The notes beneath the pieces were generated by a model that did no database searches, had not been told where the DNA came from, and was given only the letters and a program-made list of their open reading frames with translations. DNA of 8,476 bases from Bacillota bacterium. GTDB taxonomy: Bacteria; Bacillota; Limnochordia; Darwinibacteriales; Darwinibacteriaceae. The position numbers and the translations under genes were made by a program. Location of the stretch: contig JAAZLY010000095.1 of the NCBI GenBank assembly GCA_012799115.1, forward strand, positions 1 through 8,476, in the 5' to 3' direction. Shown in pieces: positions 8,101 through 8,476 of this stretch; the first letter of the stretch is position 1, and every line of letters begins with the position of its first letter.

Positions 8101-8476
8101 ATCAAGGTTCATATGTCCGTAGGCCGTATCAAAGAAATGGAGTGAGATCTGGGACATGGAATCCCCATCTACCATAAAAGAGAGTGTTCCTTTGAGGGGT
8201 TGCCCATCATGGATCGTCAGGCTCATATCACCAGGAAGCAAGAGCCCCTCGGTATCCAGCCAACTGATTTCGGAGACCGGATACATGCCCTCGTTATTCC
8301 AACCGAGGTAGAGGTGGGAGGCGAGGGAAGGAATGAGGTATTGTGGAACCATGAACTCTTTACGACCAGAGCTTCCGGGAGCACTCATCCATTGGGCGGG
8401 ATGACTGTTGCCGCCGGCATCAACAATGACTTCTTGAGGCGGGAGTATGTTCTCCAGCTCCAGTTGAACAGTGACA
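5140..8476 (-). CDS. Large acidic protein of unknown function, probably exported; N-terminus outside window
   Basis: The frame ends at TAA (5142-5140) and stays open to the right edge, giving 1111 visible residues. The ATG at 8388 is unlikely to be the start. It has no ribosome site, no signal peptide follows it, and the 29 codons upstream read as ordinary protein ('VTVQLELENILPPQEVIVDA'). Using residue 1 = that Met: residues 1-400 are beta-rich with three similar strand-pair motifs (near 61-97, 203-242 and 365-400). A charged, possibly helical linker covers about 425-470. Residues 507-600 ('LYAPEAVLTQMWGTQADLAV', 'LTPEGRERLA') faintly recall proteins with transglutaminase-like domains but contain no Cys. 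Residues 601-735 look like another beta domain. The C-terminal third is mixed, with hydrophobic Gly/Ala-rich stretches near 986-1007 and 1063-1078. I saw one cysteine (Cys290) and many Asp/Glu, which fits an extracytoplasmic protein. I cannot assign a family or function. It converges on the GH67 gene, so a shared role with xylan use is not implied. Confidence 0.85.
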   Translation of the reverse strand, partial: VTVQLELENILPPQEVIVDAGGNSHPAQWMSAPGSSGRKEFMVPQYLIPSLASHLYLGWNNEGMYPVSEISWLDTEGLLLPGDMSLTIHDGQPLKGTLSFMVDGDSMSQISLHFFDTAYGHMNLDLVGEGTFSQLALEEYPQEEPTRLSEVFHLQIVGSEDRLEIGKTTALEGNLFRVIELDLISQVQALLDIDPSEVFWLRIDSEQGAFFLPLHALTSNLPLGFGESRMVAPGSYNKVRLVYELPEELAKHPSALYVDLREDDVILPLHLGGDGQKGTETLKRSDNYVEAEGIRLYINEVAPLHERGSSAEHIVVVDCTLVDEPDGFGTSLEGFLKLVRDDYAGVQSEVDVVKLVTQGGLGDFTDSGEVYYELEPSIQTDALALGLGDAVVKDGESRRGILIFEIPTEGVDHDWTLTSDLFPNLELVISDAVYSQPELVRYRTDFTPIQDGKFAEDLSRAIETAIRRREALQAARGEAVKENRIDLAGTGDGQDKVTPPLLSTPGLVKFEEVTSLDDLLTLLREVQWLPGSGELWQPLYAPEAVLTQMWGTQADLAVLAEKGLQRLEFHTERSVVDLTPEGRERLAKRSSLPLESVSFDTLPAVKYQVDGQERMLVLPFARDISELAGVVEVPIRRITLNEELEMVRIEVSFNVIPTSDGFGSQFADFAAALSGDEDSNVSEPLLVLSAGLALSDLSLDPLDLIYISAGNDQGELFTAILETPVGRVIGQEVVDTGFYEIRGATVEIVLPHETFRHEFLLEEDQRIDQVAQTIAINAPDLPQSSAKILQNVADTMYGSSEKPDSLSVLQWYTRSLINQFIAAQTTWENELAEEMGLTIGRSTIPRIVAVTVKNRTTHTGPQLDTTIDLLQAANQVHSDDVEKKQAFYIASGLRASTLEAKILGQGRGIFEIWSQLPDDTAMIWIDEENQDLALEVLKDVGYDPFTLGRIAEASANGKLLIVPLERVLVDGKARAAWLEVDKDTYFSIGVIEGGEHGAMVAQQVIIELYKDFAKYSVGTVVGVDTILWGVASYALIYDDYDTILAAAEEEDLAVAQMVKDSIEAAGTLNLGNIKGPREMAQDEAKKLLLPDLSFSAGMAAGILFYLETARQ
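7189..8208 (-). repeat. Degenerate beta-sandwich repeats within the large protein
   Basis: Three segments of the encoded protein share one pattern: a Gly turn, two or three residues, a strand of alternating hydrophobics, then 20-25 residues later a second strand of Leu/Ile/Val. They are 'DGQPLKGTLSFMV' (from residue 61, DNA 8208), 'APGSYNKVRLVYELP' (from 203, DNA 7782) and 'DGESRRGILIFEIP' (from 365, DNA 7296). They are spaced 142 and 162 residues apart, a normal size for an immunoglobulin-like domain. The third resembles the 'G-x-x-x-G-x-L-x-F-x-V-P' ending seen in DUF4352/TelA-type Ig-like domains. The similarity is at protein level only; no DNA repeat is apparent. This is pattern reading, not an alignment score. 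Confidence 0.4.

Noticed and set aside
8386..8388. ATG as the start of the large minus-strand protein
   Set aside because: There is no Shine-Dalgarno sequence before it, no signal peptide after it, and the frame stays open with protein-like codons to the end of the window. The gene is treated as cut by the edge.

Overview
The window is about 50% GC and tightly packed with protein genes: two complete and two cut by the window ends. Strong purine-rich ribosome binding sites and the closest family resemblances suggest a Gram-positive-type bacterium, probably an anaerobic or compost/biogas-type Bacillota (Clostridia or Limnochordia-like). That placement is a low-confidence inference, because no taxonomic marker gene is present.

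Layout. (1) 1-708, plus strand: C-terminal part of a GH43 beta-xylosidase/arabinofuranosidase, with its catalytic propeller upstream of the window. (2) 723-749: hairpin terminator between convergent genes. (3) 758-2917, minus strand: complete GH3 beta-xylosidase-type hydrolase. (4) 2918-3033: short divergent intergenic region with both ribosome binding sites and a candidate promoter. (5) 3034-5052, plus strand: complete GH67 alpha-glucuronidase. (6) 5085-5124: 40-bp near-perfect palindrome, a probable bidirectional terminator. (7) 5140-8476, minus strand: the last 1111 residues of a very large acidic protein with a single visible cysteine. It runs off the right edge, and I cannot assign it a function.

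The first three genes form a glucuronoxylan utilisation locus. GH67 removes 4-O-methyl-glucuronic acid from the non-reducing end of short xylo-oligosaccharides (aldouronic acids). GH43 and GH3 enzymes then take xylo-oligosaccharides and arabinose-decorated pieces down to monosaccharides. GH3 and GH67 have no signal peptide, so the work is probably cytoplasmic and depends on an oligosaccharide transporter outside the window. The genes are arranged convergently and divergently rather than as one operon.

The least explained element is the large minus-strand protein. Its N-terminal half seems to consist of degenerate beta-sandwich repeats. Its central part vaguely recalls transglutaminase-like proteins without the catalytic cysteine, and it ends in hydrophobic, Gly/Ala-rich segments. 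Its low cysteine and acidic composition fit an exported or surface protein, but the N-terminus that would prove export is not visible. I see no tRNA, rRNA, CRISPR array, insertion sequence or phage gene.
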